Of a DNA stretch of 64,000 nt, positions 17,374-26,684 are shown in pieces (the first letter of the stretch is position 1; each line of letters starts with the position of its first letter). The stretch spans positions 186,001 to 250,000 of the forward strand of contig JADFNS010000001.1 of assembly GCA_022563255.1 (NCBI GenBank), read 5' to 3'. The stretch is from Pseudomonadota bacterium. Lineage in GTDB: Bacteria; Pseudomonadota; Gammaproteobacteria; Steroidobacterales; Woeseiaceae. The notes beneath the pieces were generated by a model. The model was not told the DNA's origin. It did not search any database and was given only the letters and a program-made list of their open reading frames with translations. A program made the position numbers and the translations under genes.

Positions 17374-17840
17374 TGGCCAAAATCGATAACAAGACAACGA
17401 GCAAAATAGTCGTGCAGTATGGCGCGAAGCCCGAACTGCTGGTGCAAATTCTGCAGACCATCGTGATGCGCTTTGGCTGGATTCCAGAGGATACGATCCG
17501 CCAGCTGGCGGACGAGCTCAATTTGTCCCGTGCCGACGTACACGGTGTGGTGCAGTACTACCAGGATTTCAGAACCGAGGAACCGGGAAAACACATCGTC
17601 AAGATCTGCCAGGCAGAGGCCTGCCAGGCGATGGGCAGTCGCGCACTGACCGACCATGCGGAGAAAACACTGGCGATGAACCTGCACGACACCAAAGACG
17701 ACATCACGCTCGAACCAGTCTATTGCCTGGGCAACTGCGCCTGCTCTCCGGCGGTCATGGTCAACGGCAGGACCTATGGTCGAGTCGATGCGGCGCGCTT
17801 CGACGAGCTTCTGGCCGGTATGCGAAGTGCAACCCCATGA
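17373..17840 (+). CDS. fdsG: NAD-dependent formate dehydrogenase gamma subunit (NuoE-like)
   Basis: 155 residues, a thioredoxin-fold [2Fe-2S] subunit homologous to NuoE. The cluster ligands are present: CQAEAC and CLGNC, in the expected C-x4-C ... C-x3-C arrangement, with the conserved VHGVVQYYQDFR upstream. In the FdsGBA complex this subunit passes electrons between the formate-oxidising subunit and FMN. It looks intact, but its partners fdsB and fdsA next door are broken, so the complete enzyme cannot be made from this locus. It overlaps fdsB by 4 bp (ATGA). Confidence 0.9.
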   Translation: MAKIDNKTTSKIVVQYGAKPELLVQILQTIVMRFGWIPEDTIRQLADELNLSRADVHGVVQYYQDFRTEEPGKHIVKICQAEACQAMGSRALTDHAEKTLAMNLHDTKDDITLEPVYCLGNCACSPAVMVNGRTYGRVDAARFDELLAGMRSATP

Positions 17841-19165
17841 CGCGCACGAAGATGTATGTGCCGCGAGAAACCGCTGCGGTCTCAGTCGGCGCCGATGATG
17901 TCGCGCTGGCAATCGCGCGCCTCGCAAAGAAAACCGGCGTCGACATCGAACTCATTCGCAATGGCTCCTGGGGTGCGTCCTGGCTGGAACCACTGGTCGA
18001 AGTGGAAGTGGACGGCGTGCGTATCACGTACGGCAACGTGTCGGCAACCGATATTCAAAGCATGTTCGAAGCCGGTTTTGTAACCGGCGGCAAGCACGAA
18101 CGGCGTTTGGGCCCGATCAACGAGATTCCTTATCTCATCAATCAGGATCGCTGGACGTTCTGGCGCTGCGGGCTGATCAACCCGTTATCGATCGAAGACT
18201 TCGAACTGCATCAGGGATTTAAGGCATTGACCAAGGTGATCGCGGACGGCGCAGAAGCCGTACTCGATGCAGTAACCGATTCCGGGCTACGTGGCCGGGG
18301 CGGCGCCGGATTACCGACTGGCATCAAGTGGCGTACCGTGGCAGATACCGAAGCCGATCAAAAGTACATCGCCTGCAATGCAGACGAAGGCGACAGCGGC
18401 ACCTTTTCGGATCGCATTCTGATGGAAGGGGATCCGTTCGGACTGCTCGAGAGCATGGCTATCGCGGGTTTCGCCGTCGGCGCCAGTAAAGGTTATATCT
18501 ACCTGCGCTCGGAATACCCGCTCGCCCACTCGATTCTTTCCCGGGCCATTGAAGCGGCGCGCAATGCCGGTTGGCTCGGCAATAATATTCAGGGCAGCGG
18601 CTTCGCATTCGACATTGAATTGCATCTGGGCGCCGGTTCCTACGTTTGTGGCGAGGAGACGGCGATGCTGGAAAGTCTCGAAGGCAAAAAGGGCATCGAT
18701 CGCTACAAGCTGCCGTTGCCAGCACACGCCGGCCTGTTCGGCAAACCCACCGTCGTCAATAACGTCGTTACGCTGGCGTCCGTACCCAACATCATCAATC
18801 TCGGTGGCGAGCGCTACGCAGGCATGGGCGTCAATCGCTCCAAGGGTACGCTCGCGTTTCAGCTTGCGGGCAATATCAAGCGCGGCGGTCTGGTCGAAAA
18901 ATCCTTCGGCATCACATTGCGCGAGCTCATTGAGGATTTTGGCGGCGGGACCGCCAGCGGTCGTCCGGTAAAAGCCGTACAGGTTGGCGGACCGCTGAGC
19001 GCCTATCTGCCGGCCGATCAACTCGATACGCCCATGGACTACGAGGCTTTCGTCGAGATCGACGCGATGATTGGCCACGGCGGCATCGTGGTATTCGATG
19101 ACACCGCCAACATGGCGCAATTAGTGCGTCGATCTCGACGAAAGCTCCGCACAAATCATGGATGA
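17837..19165 (+). pseudogene. fdsB: fdsB (NuoF-like NADH/FMN subunit), C-terminally truncated
   Basis: The N-terminal thioredoxin-like part and the FMN/NAD domain are well kept: GLRGRGGAGLPTGIKW, YIACNADEGDSGTFSDR, GAGSYVCGEETAM. At about residue 428 (IVVFDDTANMAQL) the homology stops, exactly before the conserved four-Cys [4Fe-4S] domain. The frame then runs through a piece of fdsA out of frame (VRRSRRKLRTNHG) to a stop. Intact FdsB is roughly 500-520 residues; here it is 442. Without the N3-type cluster it should not relay electrons. Confidence 0.85.
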
Positions 19166-19495
19166 GATCGCGGAACTGACACCGACTTTTAGCAACGTCA
19201 GCTTCAAGTTTCTCGATGAAGTGGGCAGCGTGCAATGGCCGTGTAACGAGAGCGCCCCGATGGGTACGCCGATTATGCATATCGATCACTTCGTGCGCGG
19301 CAAAGGCCTGTTTATTGAAACCGACTACGAACCGACCGAAGAGAAAACCAATCGCAAGTTCCCGATGCTGCTGACGACGGGCCGGAGTACAAAGTGACTG
19401 CCGTGCAGATCGCGCCGGCATCGCATCGCTCAAGCTGGCAGGACGGCTTCGCGAAGCGTGCCGAGCGGCAGGGAAAAATAGCCGAGCCAGCCTAG
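19125..19495 (+). pseudogene. fdsA: fdsA remnants (formate dehydrogenase alpha subunit), two fused fragments
   Basis: From 19125 a frame reads CVDLDESSAQIMDEIAELTP and on through SVQWPCNESAPMGTPIMHID to FPMLLTTGR, an internal part of the molybdopterin-binding FdsA. At about 19383 the homology jumps, out of frame, to a typical FdsA C-terminus (EYKVTAVQIAPASHRSSWQD) ending at TAG 19495. The Fe-S N-terminus, the formate active site and most of the molybdopterin domains are gone. The ORF track shows only the first piece (19158-19397). These are deletion scars, not a working gene. Confidence 0.82.
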
Positions 19496-19794
19496 CCTTT
19501 CTCTTCGTCGAACAGCCAGTCATCGATGGGTTTTTTCAGGTATTTTGGAAACGCCATGAACCCGGCGCACAGGGCGATCAGACCCCAGGGCGGCATCAGT
19601 TGCACGAAATATACCGGCCAGATCAACGCATTCAGCGTGTTCTTGAACGAATCGATTATAAAATTCAATACGAATTCAAAGACCTGACCGTCGAGCACCA
19701 GGCTAAATTGTTTCGCATCTTCGACGACGGAGCCGAGCTCAAGCACGATGAACGTTATTGCGAAGCCCAGGGCATACAGCCCGCCACCGCGCAT
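19492..19794 (-). CDS. Small membrane protein of unknown function
   Basis: 100 residues with one hydrophobic N-terminal segment (LYALGFAITFIVLELG) and a second, longer one (about 55-83, IWPVYFVQLMPPWGLIALCAGFMAF), ending in an acidic tail. I do not recognise the family. Its stop codon overlaps the end of the fdsA remnant on the other strand by 4 bases. The YSC84-domain gene lies 83 bp upstream on the same strand; between them a 7-bp stem (AGGAAGC/GCTTCCT) without a T run is visible. Confidence 0.6.
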   Translation of the reverse strand: MRGGGLYALGFAITFIVLELGSVVEDAKQFSLVLDGQVFEFVLNFIIDSFKNTLNALIWPVYFVQLMPPWGLIALCAGFMAFPKYLKKPIDDWLFDEEKG

Positions 19795-19877
19795 GTCCCA
19801 TATTTTTCGAAACCAGCGCCGGAACCGATGGTGCGACTTGGCAGGAAGCCTGCGCGCTTCCTCGCCAATGCGCCTGC

Positions 19878-20447
19878 CTACTGAGCGTTTGATTGGGTTT
19901 TATCGAGCTTGGTGAATTTGGATCCTTCCAGCGTCAGGTTGTACATCAGGCCTTTCGAGCCGAAGATAAAGCCGACGACGGGATCCCTGAGATTGTCGGA
20001 ATCGATGGTCTTGCCGACTCCCAGATCAATCAATGCAATCGATCCATCGACGCCGACCTTCCAGCCGTTGGAATTACGAAATTTATCCAGCGAGTCTTGG
20101 GTCATGAACGCGATGACGATCGATTTTGCCTGCGCACCGAGCTGAAAACCGATCGAACCTGCCGACGTTCGGTAGTAGGCAACGGTTTTTCCACCAACGC
20201 GCAGCACACCCTCGCCAGTCTCGGCGCCAATGAACATCCCGACCTTGATGACACGCGGGAAAACCAGGTATCCGGCCGCCTGGGTCAGAAACACCTCGGC
20301 GCCATTGACCTCTTCGCGGAACGTCTGCAGCGCTTTATCCGACTCACGGTCGATTTTTTCTGCGGACGCCGCCAGTACGGAGCTGGTCAGCAAAATCGCT
20401 GCGATCATGCTGGCTGAACGAACAAGCCTGCTGTATTTGTTCATCAT
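19878..20447 (-). CDS. YSC84/SYLF-domain exported lipid-binding protein
   Basis: From ATG 20447, preceded by AGGAA at good spacing, the product has 189 residues with a signal peptide (RSASMIAAILLTSSVLAASA). A SYLF/YSC84 domain follows: FPRVIKVGMFIGAETGEGVL, AYYRTSAGSIGFQLGAQAKS, FIFGSKGLMYNLTLEGSKFTKL. SYLF domains bind phosphoinositides or other lipids in eukaryotes; bacterial members are exported with unclear roles. The ORF track starts 31 codons too early, overlapping the hutG stop. Confidence 0.85.
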   Translation of the reverse strand: MMNKYSRLVRSASMIAAILLTSSVLAASAEKIDRESDKALQTFREEVNGAEVFLTQAAGYLVFPRVIKVGMFIGAETGEGVLRVGGKTVAYYRTSAGSIGFQLGAQAKSIVIAFMTQDSLDKFRNSNGWKVGVDGSIALIDLGVGKTIDSDNLRDPVVGFIFGSKGLMYNLTLEGSKFTKLDKTQSNAQ

Positions 20448-20523
20448 AGGGTTCCTGTTATTCATACATAAGCAATCATAGCCCAAATCGTCCCGGGCAG
20501 AATAACCGTGCGTGCCTGAATGG

Positions 20524-21309
20524 CTACTGAACCGCCGCATCCAGAAAAGCGTGCAACATCGTCTTTAGTACATTGCGGAGATTTTGTGCCTTTTCCTCGT
20601 CAAACGATACGGCCTCTTCGTCCATGTAAGCGCGCTGCGCTATTTCGAGCTGCAGCGCCTGAAACCGGTTTTCCGGGTCCCCGTAGTGACGCGTGATGAA
20701 GCCACCCGTGAAACGGCCGTTGCACACGGCACTGCAGGAGCTCGCCGCAGCAATTCTCCAGACGGCATTTTCAATATTGTGGCCACAACTGGCGCCATTA
20801 TTGCTGCCGAGGTTCAGCAGCGGCAGTTCTCCGTCGAACAAGCGGGGTACGACGCTTGGAATCGAGTGCGCATCCCATAATAGTGCGAAACCGTGTTCGA
20901 CACGCATGGCGTCCAGTGTCGCACGTATTCGATCGTGATACGGTCGCCAGTACTTCGCAACGCGCGCCGCCGTTTCGTCTTCACCTACATTGCCTTGTCG
21001 ATATATTCCGTCGCCGGCAAACGTCTCTTGCGGACACAAGCCGGTGACAAGCTGGCCTGGATACAAGACGCTGCCATCGGCCGCGCGGTTGAGGTCGACT
21101 ACATAGCGTGAGAAATTAGCGACCAGCACGGTCGCACCCATGGCGGCCGCGAACTCGTATAACTTTGCCACGTCCCAGTCTGTATCCGGTGTGGCGCGGC
21201 CCGCCGTGGTCATGCGCGCGGCAATGTCCTGCGGCAATTCACGGCCGTCGTGCGGCACGCTGATCAACAACGGCAAATCGCCCTCGACGTATTCGTACAC
21301 GTCGTTCAT
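20524..21309 (-). CDS. hutG: N-formylglutamate deformylase
   Basis: The last step of the five-step histidine pathway: N-formyl-L-glutamate to glutamate and formate. The 261-residue protein has the family features LLISVPHDGRELP, NFSRYVVDLNR, WDAHSIPS and GGFITRHYGDP (zinc and substrate residues). It is last in the hutF-C-U-H-G run and starts with a 4-bp ATGA overlap on hutH. The formate it releases links it to the broken formate dehydrogenase cluster about 1 kb downstream. Confidence 0.93.
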   Translation of the reverse strand: MNDVYEYVEGDLPLLISVPHDGRELPQDIAARMTTAGRATPDTDWDVAKLYEFAAAMGATVLVANFSRYVVDLNRAADGSVLYPGQLVTGLCPQETFAGDGIYRQGNVGEDETAARVAKYWRPYHDRIRATLDAMRVEHGFALLWDAHSIPSVVPRLFDGELPLLNLGSNNGASCGHNIENAVWRIAAASSCSAVCNGRFTGGFITRHYGDPENRFQALQLEIAQRAYMDEEAVSFDEEKAQNLRNVLKTMLHAFLDAAVQ

Positions 21310-22835
21310 GCGGTCAGGCTAGGCAGAACCGATGCGGCATATTCGCAATAAACACCGCGATCAATGTTGTCGGCCACGCGACAAATGTCCGTCGACAGCG
21401 AACGATCTCCATCATAGGGCGGGGATATTTTTCGCAGCGACGTGATGACGGCCTCAATGACGCGTGAACTCTTTTGTGGGTGATGAAACTCAATACCTTG
21501 TGCCGCCGCCAGCATTTCGATCGCGATGATGTTCGCCACATTGTCGAGCATCGTGTGCAATCGTCGCCCCGCAAACGTTGCCATGCTGACGTGATCTTCC
21601 TGGTTTGCCGAGGTCGGCAGGCTGTCCACGCTCGCGGGATGCGCATGCGACTTGTTTTCGGAGGCCAAAGCCGCCGCCGTGACCTGCGCCATCATGAACC
21701 CGCTGTTCAGTCCGCCGTCTTTTACGAGAAAGGCCGGCAAGCCGCTCAGGTGGGAATCGATCAGCAACGCAATACGGCGCTCCGACAGCGCACCTATTTC
21801 GGCGATTGCGAGCGCCAAGTAGTCGGCCGCAAACGCCACGGGTTCGGCGTGGAAATTACCGCCCGACAACACTGACTTCGAATCGGTGAATACAAGCGGG
21901 TTGTCCGTTACTGCGTTCGCTTCCGTTTCGAGCACGGAGCAAACGTGCCGGACAACATCGAGGCAAGCCCCCATCACTTGCGGCTGGCACCGTATCGAAT
22001 ACGGATCCTGAACGCGATCGCACTCGAGATGCGACGCACGAATGTCGCTGCCGCACATCAGGTCACGCAAAACTCCGGCAACCGCGATTTGTCCGCCGTG
22101 GCCGCGTACATTCTGAATACGTTTATCGAACGGCGTGTCGCTACCCTTGATCGCATCCGACGACATCGCGCCGGCCATCAATGCGGCAGCGAGCAGGTTC
22201 TCGGTTCGAAATACCGCCGCCAGCGTAAGTGCGGTCGAGACCTGGGTGCCGTTGAGCAACGCCAGGCCCTCTTTGGGCGCCAGCTTCACAAGCTTGATAC
22301 CGGCCGCCTTCAGCGCTACCGGCGCGGGCAGCAAATCGCCATTCACGCGCACCTCGCCTTCACCGATAAGAGCGCCAGCCATGTGCGCAAGCGGTGCCAG
22401 ATCGCCGGAGGCGCCGACCGAACCGCGCGACGGAATACACGGGTAGATGTTGTGATTGAGCATTTCACACAAGGTCTCGACAAGTTCGACCCGCACGCCG
22501 GAAAACCCCTCAGCCAGCGATATAATTTTCATGAGCATGATCAGACGTACGATCTCGTCGTTCAGGTCTTCACCAACGCCGACCGCGTGGGACTTGACCA
22601 GGTTCTCCTGCAGTTGCGCGAGTTCATCTCCGCTTATGCGTACCTGCGCCATCTGGCCAAATCCGGTATTCACGCCATAAACTCTCTGGCCGCCCGCAAC
22701 GAGGTCCTCAATCAATTCGTTCGCTTCGGCGATGCGCCTTTTTGCTTCGTTGCCCAAGGACACGGTAAGGGGGTCCTGCCAGGCGTTCCGGAGCACATCA
22801 AGCGTGATGAGCTGATTGTCTACAATCAGATTCAC
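21306..22835 (-). CDS. hutH: Histidine ammonia-lyase
   Basis: Converts histidine to urocanate and ammonia. The MIO-forming Ala-Ser-Gly is in [17 protein letters not shown] start at GTG 22835, which overlaps the hutU stop as GTGA, giving 509 residues, a normal HutH length; the ORF-track start lies 18 codons earlier inside hutU. Other family signatures are [10 protein letters not shown] and the late block [15 protein letters not shown]. Confidence 0.96.
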   Translation of the reverse strand: MNLIVDNQLITLDVLRNAWQDPLTVSLGNEAKRRIAEANELIEDLVAGGQRVYGVNTGFGQMAQVRISGDELAQLQENLVKSHAVGVGEDLNDEIVRLIMLMKIISLAEGFSGVRVELVETLCEMLNHNIYPCIPSRGSVGASGDLAPLAHMAGALIGEGEVRVNGDLLPAPVALKAAGIKLVKLAPKEGLALLNGTQVSTALTLAAVFRTENLLAAALMAGAMSSDAIKGSDTPFDKRIQNVRGHGGQIAVAGVLRDLMCGSDIRASHLECDRVQDPYSIRCQPQVMGACLDVVRHVCSVLETEANAVTDNPLVFTDSKSVLSGGNFHAEPVAFAADYLALAIAEIGALSERRIALLIDSHLSGLPAFLVKDGGLNSGFMMAQVTAAALASENKSHAHPASVDSLPTSANQEDHVSMATFAGRRLHTMLDNVANIIAIEMLAAAQGIEFHHPQKSSRVIEAVITSLRKISPPYDGDRSLSTDICRVADNIDRGVYCEYAASVLPSLTA

Positions 22836-24496
22836 TTCGCACACCCGCGATCGATCATCGGCAGATCGAGTCCGTGCTCCCGCGCGCATTCAATCGCGTC
22901 GGGATAGCCGGCGTCGGCATGGCGCATCACGCCGCTTGCCGGATCGTTCCACAAGACTCTCTCTATACGGCGATCAGCCGCTTTCGTGCCATCGCAGACG
23001 ATGACCAGTCCAGCGTGCTGGGAGTAGCCCATACCAACGCCTCCACCGTGATGCAAAGATACCCAGGTCGCACCGCTGGCCGTGTTCAGCAGAGCATTAA
23101 GTAACGGCCAGTCGGATATCGCGTCGCTGCCATCCATCATGTCTTCGGTTTCGCGATTCGGGCTTGCGACCGAACCCGCATCGAGATGGTCTCTGCCGAT
23201 CACCACGGGCGCTTTCAATTCACCGGTGCGCACCATCTCGTTGAACGCGAGGCCAAGTCGGTGTCGATGCCCCAGGCCTACCCAGCAAATGCGCGCCGGC
23301 ATGCCCTGGAACTTTATACGTTCACGCGCGGCGTCGAGCCAGGTGTGCAGATTCAGATCGTCCGGGATCAACTCCTTCACTTTCGCGTCTGTCTTGTAAA
23401 TATCTTCGGGATCGCCGGATAACGCTGCCCACCGAAACGGGCCGATGCCGCGACAAAACAGCGGCCGGATATAGGCCGGGACAAAACCGGGAACATCAAA
23501 AGCATTCTTGACCCCCTCGTCGAGGGCTTCCTGACGAATATTATTGCCGTAATCGAACGTCGGGATACCTAGTTTTTGAAATTCAAGCATCGCCCTGACA
23601 TGAATCGCCATCGATTTTACCGATGCGACGGCCACGGCGTCAGGATCGCTCGCCCGGATCGAAATCCATTGCTCAACCGACCAGCCTATTGGCAGATAGC
23701 CGTTTGCCGGATCGTGCGCCGAAGTTTGATCGGTGACGGCATCCGGCCTAATGCCACGTTTTACCATCTCCGGCAAAATCTCCGCAGCGTTGCCCAGCAG
23801 GCCAACCGATACCGCATCCTTGTCGCGCACGGACTGATCGATTATTTTCATCGCCTCGTCCAGAGTTTCGGCGCGCTTGTCCAGGTAACCGGTCTCCAGA
23901 CGCATATCGATACGATCGGTCTGACACTCTATGGCCAGCAAAGAGGCGCCCGCTATCGTTGCGGCCAGTGGTTGCGCGCCGCCCATGCCGCCCAGACCGG
24001 CCGTCAATATCCAGCGGCCGGCAAGGTCGCCAGCGTAGTGCTGCCGTCCCATTTCCACGAATGTCTCGTAAGTTCCCTGAACGATTCCCTGACTCCCGAT
24101 GTAAATCCAGGAGCCGGCCGTCATCTGGCCGAACATTATGAGTCCCTTCCTGTCGAGTTCACGAAAATGCTTCCAGTTCGCCCACGCCGGAACGAGATTC
24201 GAATTCGCGATGAGCACGCGTGGCGCATCCACATGAGTCCGAAATACGCCAACGGGTTTGCCGGACTGCACCAGCAAAGTCTCCTCTTCCCCGAGATTCC
24301 TGAGTGACTCAATGATCGCGTCGTAACATTCCCAGTTCCGCGCCGCTTTCCCGTTACCGCCATAGACCACGAGCTCCTGCGGATTTTCGGCGACTTCCGG
24401 ATCGAGATTGTTCATTAGCATTCGCAGTGGCGCTTCGGTGAGCCAGCTCTTTGCCTGCAGTGTCGTGCCTTTTGGCGCTTTAATGATTCTTTTCAT
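22832..24496 (-). CDS. hutU: Urocanate hydratase
   Basis: Adds water to urocanate to give imidazolonepropionate, using tightly bound NAD as electrophile. 554 residues, full length. The conserved NAD-binding and active-site blocks are visible: [43 protein letters not shown] and [16 protein letters not shown]. It overlaps hutC (upstream) and hutH (downstream) by 4 bp each. Confidence 0.97.
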   Translation of the reverse strand: MKRIIKAPKGTTLQAKSWLTEAPLRMLMNNLDPEVAENPQELVVYGGNGKAARNWECYDAIIESLRNLGEEETLLVQSGKPVGVFRTHVDAPRVLIANSNLVPAWANWKHFRELDRKGLIMFGQMTAGSWIYIGSQGIVQGTYETFVEMGRQHYAGDLAGRWILTAGLGGMGGAQPLAATIAGASLLAIECQTDRIDMRLETGYLDKRAETLDEAMKIIDQSVRDKDAVSVGLLGNAAEILPEMVKRGIRPDAVTDQTSAHDPANGYLPIGWSVEQWISIRASDPDAVAVASVKSMAIHVRAMLEFQKLGIPTFDYGNNIRQEALDEGVKNAFDVPGFVPAYIRPLFCRGIGPFRWAALSGDPEDIYKTDAKVKELIPDDLNLHTWLDAARERIKFQGMPARICWVGLGHRHRLGLAFNEMVRTGELKAPVVIGRDHLDAGSVASPNRETEDMMDGSDAISDWPLLNALLNTASGATWVSLHHGGGVGMGYSQHAGLVIVCDGTKAADRRIERVLWNDPASGVMRHADAGYPDAIECAREHGLDLPMIDRGCAK

Positions 24497-25257
24497 TGCC
24501 GCAGATTCTCCAGTTGAACGACATCGGTCGACATCGTTCGCGATGTTCCAGGCGGAGCGTAATGCCCCGTGAGTTCGTAGCGGCTGCCCGGATGGTGCAG
24601 ACGCGCAAATGTGACGGGAATACCGTCCGACCAGGTGCGCCGAATAACGATCAGGCTTGCCTCGTCATCGCTCATCTGAAGATGCCGGCGAACGGCCCGG
24701 TTCGGAATGCTCGCGCGCACCGCCTGTTCAGCTTCCTGCAAGGGCGCGACGCCGGTCAAATAGGCGCTCGGCGTGACCTGCTCGAAGTCCTGCTGCAGAC
24801 ATTCGGGCGCGAAACTCGCCAGTATGTGCCGGTCCTCGACTTGTATGGGCTTACCGTTCTCGTAATGGACGAGCAGTAAATGAAAAATATCGGTGCCCTG
24901 CTTGACGTGCAGCGCTTTGGCAATCTCTCCGCGCGCCTGTTGCCGCGACTGGCGCACAACGCGAGTGGAATGCTGATGTCCACGCAGCTCAATCTCATCT
25001 GCAATATTGTGCACCTCGAGCAGATGCGAACGCGAGCGATAGTCCGACACAAAGGTGCCACGCCCGGCGACGCGCTCAACGTAGCCTTCGCTGGTCAGTT
25101 CTCGCAACGCCCGATTGGCGGTCATGCGGGAAACGCTCATGGAAACGACCAGCTGGTTCTCGGATGGTACCCGGTCAGACGGTCGCAGCGCACCTGTCGA
25201 AATCTGTTCGACTATGAAGTCCTTGACCTGCTGGTAGCGAGGCTTGGAAGGAATCAT
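24493..25257 (-). CDS. hutC: GntR-family histidine utilisation repressor
   Basis: From ATG 25257 (ATGA overlap with the hutF stop) the product has 254 residues: an N-terminal winged helix ([22 protein letters not shown]..., [20 protein letters not shown]) and a UTRA ligand domain. HutC repressors bind TGTA-N2-TACA sites and are released by urocanate. A perfect match, TGTATATACA, lies in the hutF/hutI divergent promoter, so it most likely represses its own operon. The ORF track starts 29 codons too early. Confidence 0.94.
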   Translation of the reverse strand: MIPSKPRYQQVKDFIVEQISTGALRPSDRVPSENQLVVSMSVSRMTANRALRELTSEGYVERVAGRGTFVSDYRSRSHLLEVHNIADEIELRGHQHSTRVVRQSRQQARGEIAKALHVKQGTDIFHLLLVHYENGKPIQVEDRHILASFAPECLQQDFEQVTPSAYLTGVAPLQEAEQAVRASIPNRAVRRHLQMSDDEASLIVIRRTWSDGIPVTFARLHHPGSRYELTGHYAPPGTSRTMSTDVVQLENLRQ

Positions 25258-26612
25258 CGGGTCTCGCCCAGCTTCGCGATCGCCTCGGAATAGGCCAAAC
25301 GCGATGCGTCCCGGCGCACGTGCAGGGCATCGATCACGCACCACTCACCGTTGACCATGACGCGCTCGACCGGCGACGGGTATCCCGAGAACACGAGCGC
25401 ATCGAGTCGCGATTCGTCGTCATGACCTGCAAGCATCGGATCATCGTCGCTCAGCACGACGAAATCCGCAGAAGCACCGGCCACAATGCCTGCCGTCGCC
25501 TGACCACTCGCCGCGGCGCCGCCTTCCAGGGCGCGCAGAAACAACTCACGCCCGACATGACTGTCTCGCAGCGACACGACGTTGCGTTTCTGGGTCGCCA
25601 GTCGCTGTCCGTACTCCAGCCAACGAAGTTCCTCAAACGGATTTATGGACACATTGCTATCCGAACCGACTGCGATGCGACCGCCGTGGCTGAGAAAATG
25701 ATGCAGCGGAAACAGGCCGTCACCAAGATTCGCCTCGGTACTCGGACAAAGTCCGGCAACCGCTCCAGACTCAGCCAGCGCTTCCACTTCGGCTGGATCC
25801 ATGTGGGTCGCATGCACAAGACACCAGTTGCTGGACACCGGAAAGTTTTCCAGCAACCATTGCACGGGCCGGCGACCATAGGCCTTTATGCATTCGTCCA
25901 CTTCACGTTGTTGTTCGGCGATGTGCAAATGCATGGGCAAAAACTCGTCCGCCGAGACTTTCGCAATCTCCTGCAGTGACTCCCGACTGACCGCACGCAG
26001 ACTGTGCGCCCCAATCCCGACATTGGCGGCGGAACCACTCGCCGCAGTCACGCGCTTGTGATGCGCCAGGTACTCGTCCAGCGACATCGCGAAACCTTGC
26101 TGGTGCGGCGCGAGTTCCGCGTCGTCAAATCCGGCCCGCTCGTAATGCACCGGGATGTAGGTCAGCCGGATACCGCTGTCCGCCGCCGCCGTCGAAATAG
26201 CGGCGAACATGGTGTCGACGTCCTCCGGGTTGGCAGGATCGCGATGCAAATAATGAAACTCCGCAACTGCTGTGTAGCCGCTGGCAAGCATTTCACAATA
26301 GGCTTGCCGTGCGATTGACGTCAGGATGGAGGCGTCGACGCGACCGGCCAACTCGTACATTCGGTCCCGCCAGCTCCAGAAATTATCCTGCCCTGCGGGC
26401 GAACGCTGCTCCGTATGACCGGCCAGTGCGCGCTGGAATGCGTGGCTGTGCACATTGCAAAGTCCCGGAATGACATAGCCACAAGGCACGTCGCCGGCAG
26501 CCTCGCGTGCGTCTGTCTGCAAAGACGCTATCTTCCCGTTGGCGATCTCCAACCGGACGTTTTCAGACCAGCCATCGAGTAGCAGCGCCTTCTTTGCAAA
26601 TACCGTTGTCAT
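25254..26612 (-). CDS. hutF: Formimidoylglutamate deiminase
   Basis: Hydrolyses formimino-glutamate to N-formylglutamate and ammonia; its presence with HutG defines the five-step pathway. An amidohydrolase of 452 residues from ATG 26612 (MTTVFAKKALLL). Metal ligands lie in LCNVHSHAFQRA, MHLHIAEQ, LVHATHM and VGSDSNVS. It is first in the minus-strand hut operon. The ORF-track start (18 codons earlier) would lie across the operator, so I reject it. Confidence 0.95.
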   Translation of the reverse strand: MTTVFAKKALLLDGWSENVRLEIANGKIASLQTDAREAAGDVPCGYVIPGLCNVHSHAFQRALAGHTEQRSPAGQDNFWSWRDRMYELAGRVDASILTSIARQAYCEMLASGYTAVAEFHYLHRDPANPEDVDTMFAAISTAAADSGIRLTYIPVHYERAGFDDAELAPHQQGFAMSLDEYLAHHKRVTAASGSAANVGIGAHSLRAVSRESLQEIAKVSADEFLPMHLHIAEQQREVDECIKAYGRRPVQWLLENFPVSSNWCLVHATHMDPAEVEALAESGAVAGLCPSTEANLGDGLFPLHHFLSHGGRIAVGSDSNVSINPFEELRWLEYGQRLATQKRNVVSLRDSHVGRELFLRALEGGAAASGQATAGIVAGASADFVVLSDDDPMLAGHDDESRLDALVFSGYPSPVERVMVNGEWCVIDALHVRRDASRLAYSEAIAKLGETR

Positions 26613-26628
26613 GCCATTCCAGTGAAGT

Positions 26629-26638
26629 TGTATATACA
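26629..26638. promoter_or_regulatory. HutC operator, TGTATATACA
   Basis: A perfect 10-bp palindrome matching the TGTA-N2-TACA site described for Pseudomonas HutC. It sits between the divergent hutF (26612) and hutI (26685) starts, so one site could control both directions. The match is seen; HutC binding is inferred from hutC being in the operon. Confidence 0.75.
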
Positions 26639-26684
26639 GGCTAGACCATGCTAATTTCGGTTGCAACTGCTCCGGAGGATTTCA

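Noticed and set aside
19158-19397. 79-residue ORF as a small gene
   Set aside because: It is an internal fdsA fragment; homology continues upstream of its ATG to 19125 and it ends at an artificial stop after the deletion join.
19815-19860. Possible terminator between the YSC84 gene and the small membrane protein gene
   Set aside because: AGGAAGC/GCTTCCT stem present but no T run, so not called.
24880-25293. 137-residue plus-strand ORF opposite hutC
   Set aside because: Shadow of the well-supported hutC gene, no ribosome site or motif.
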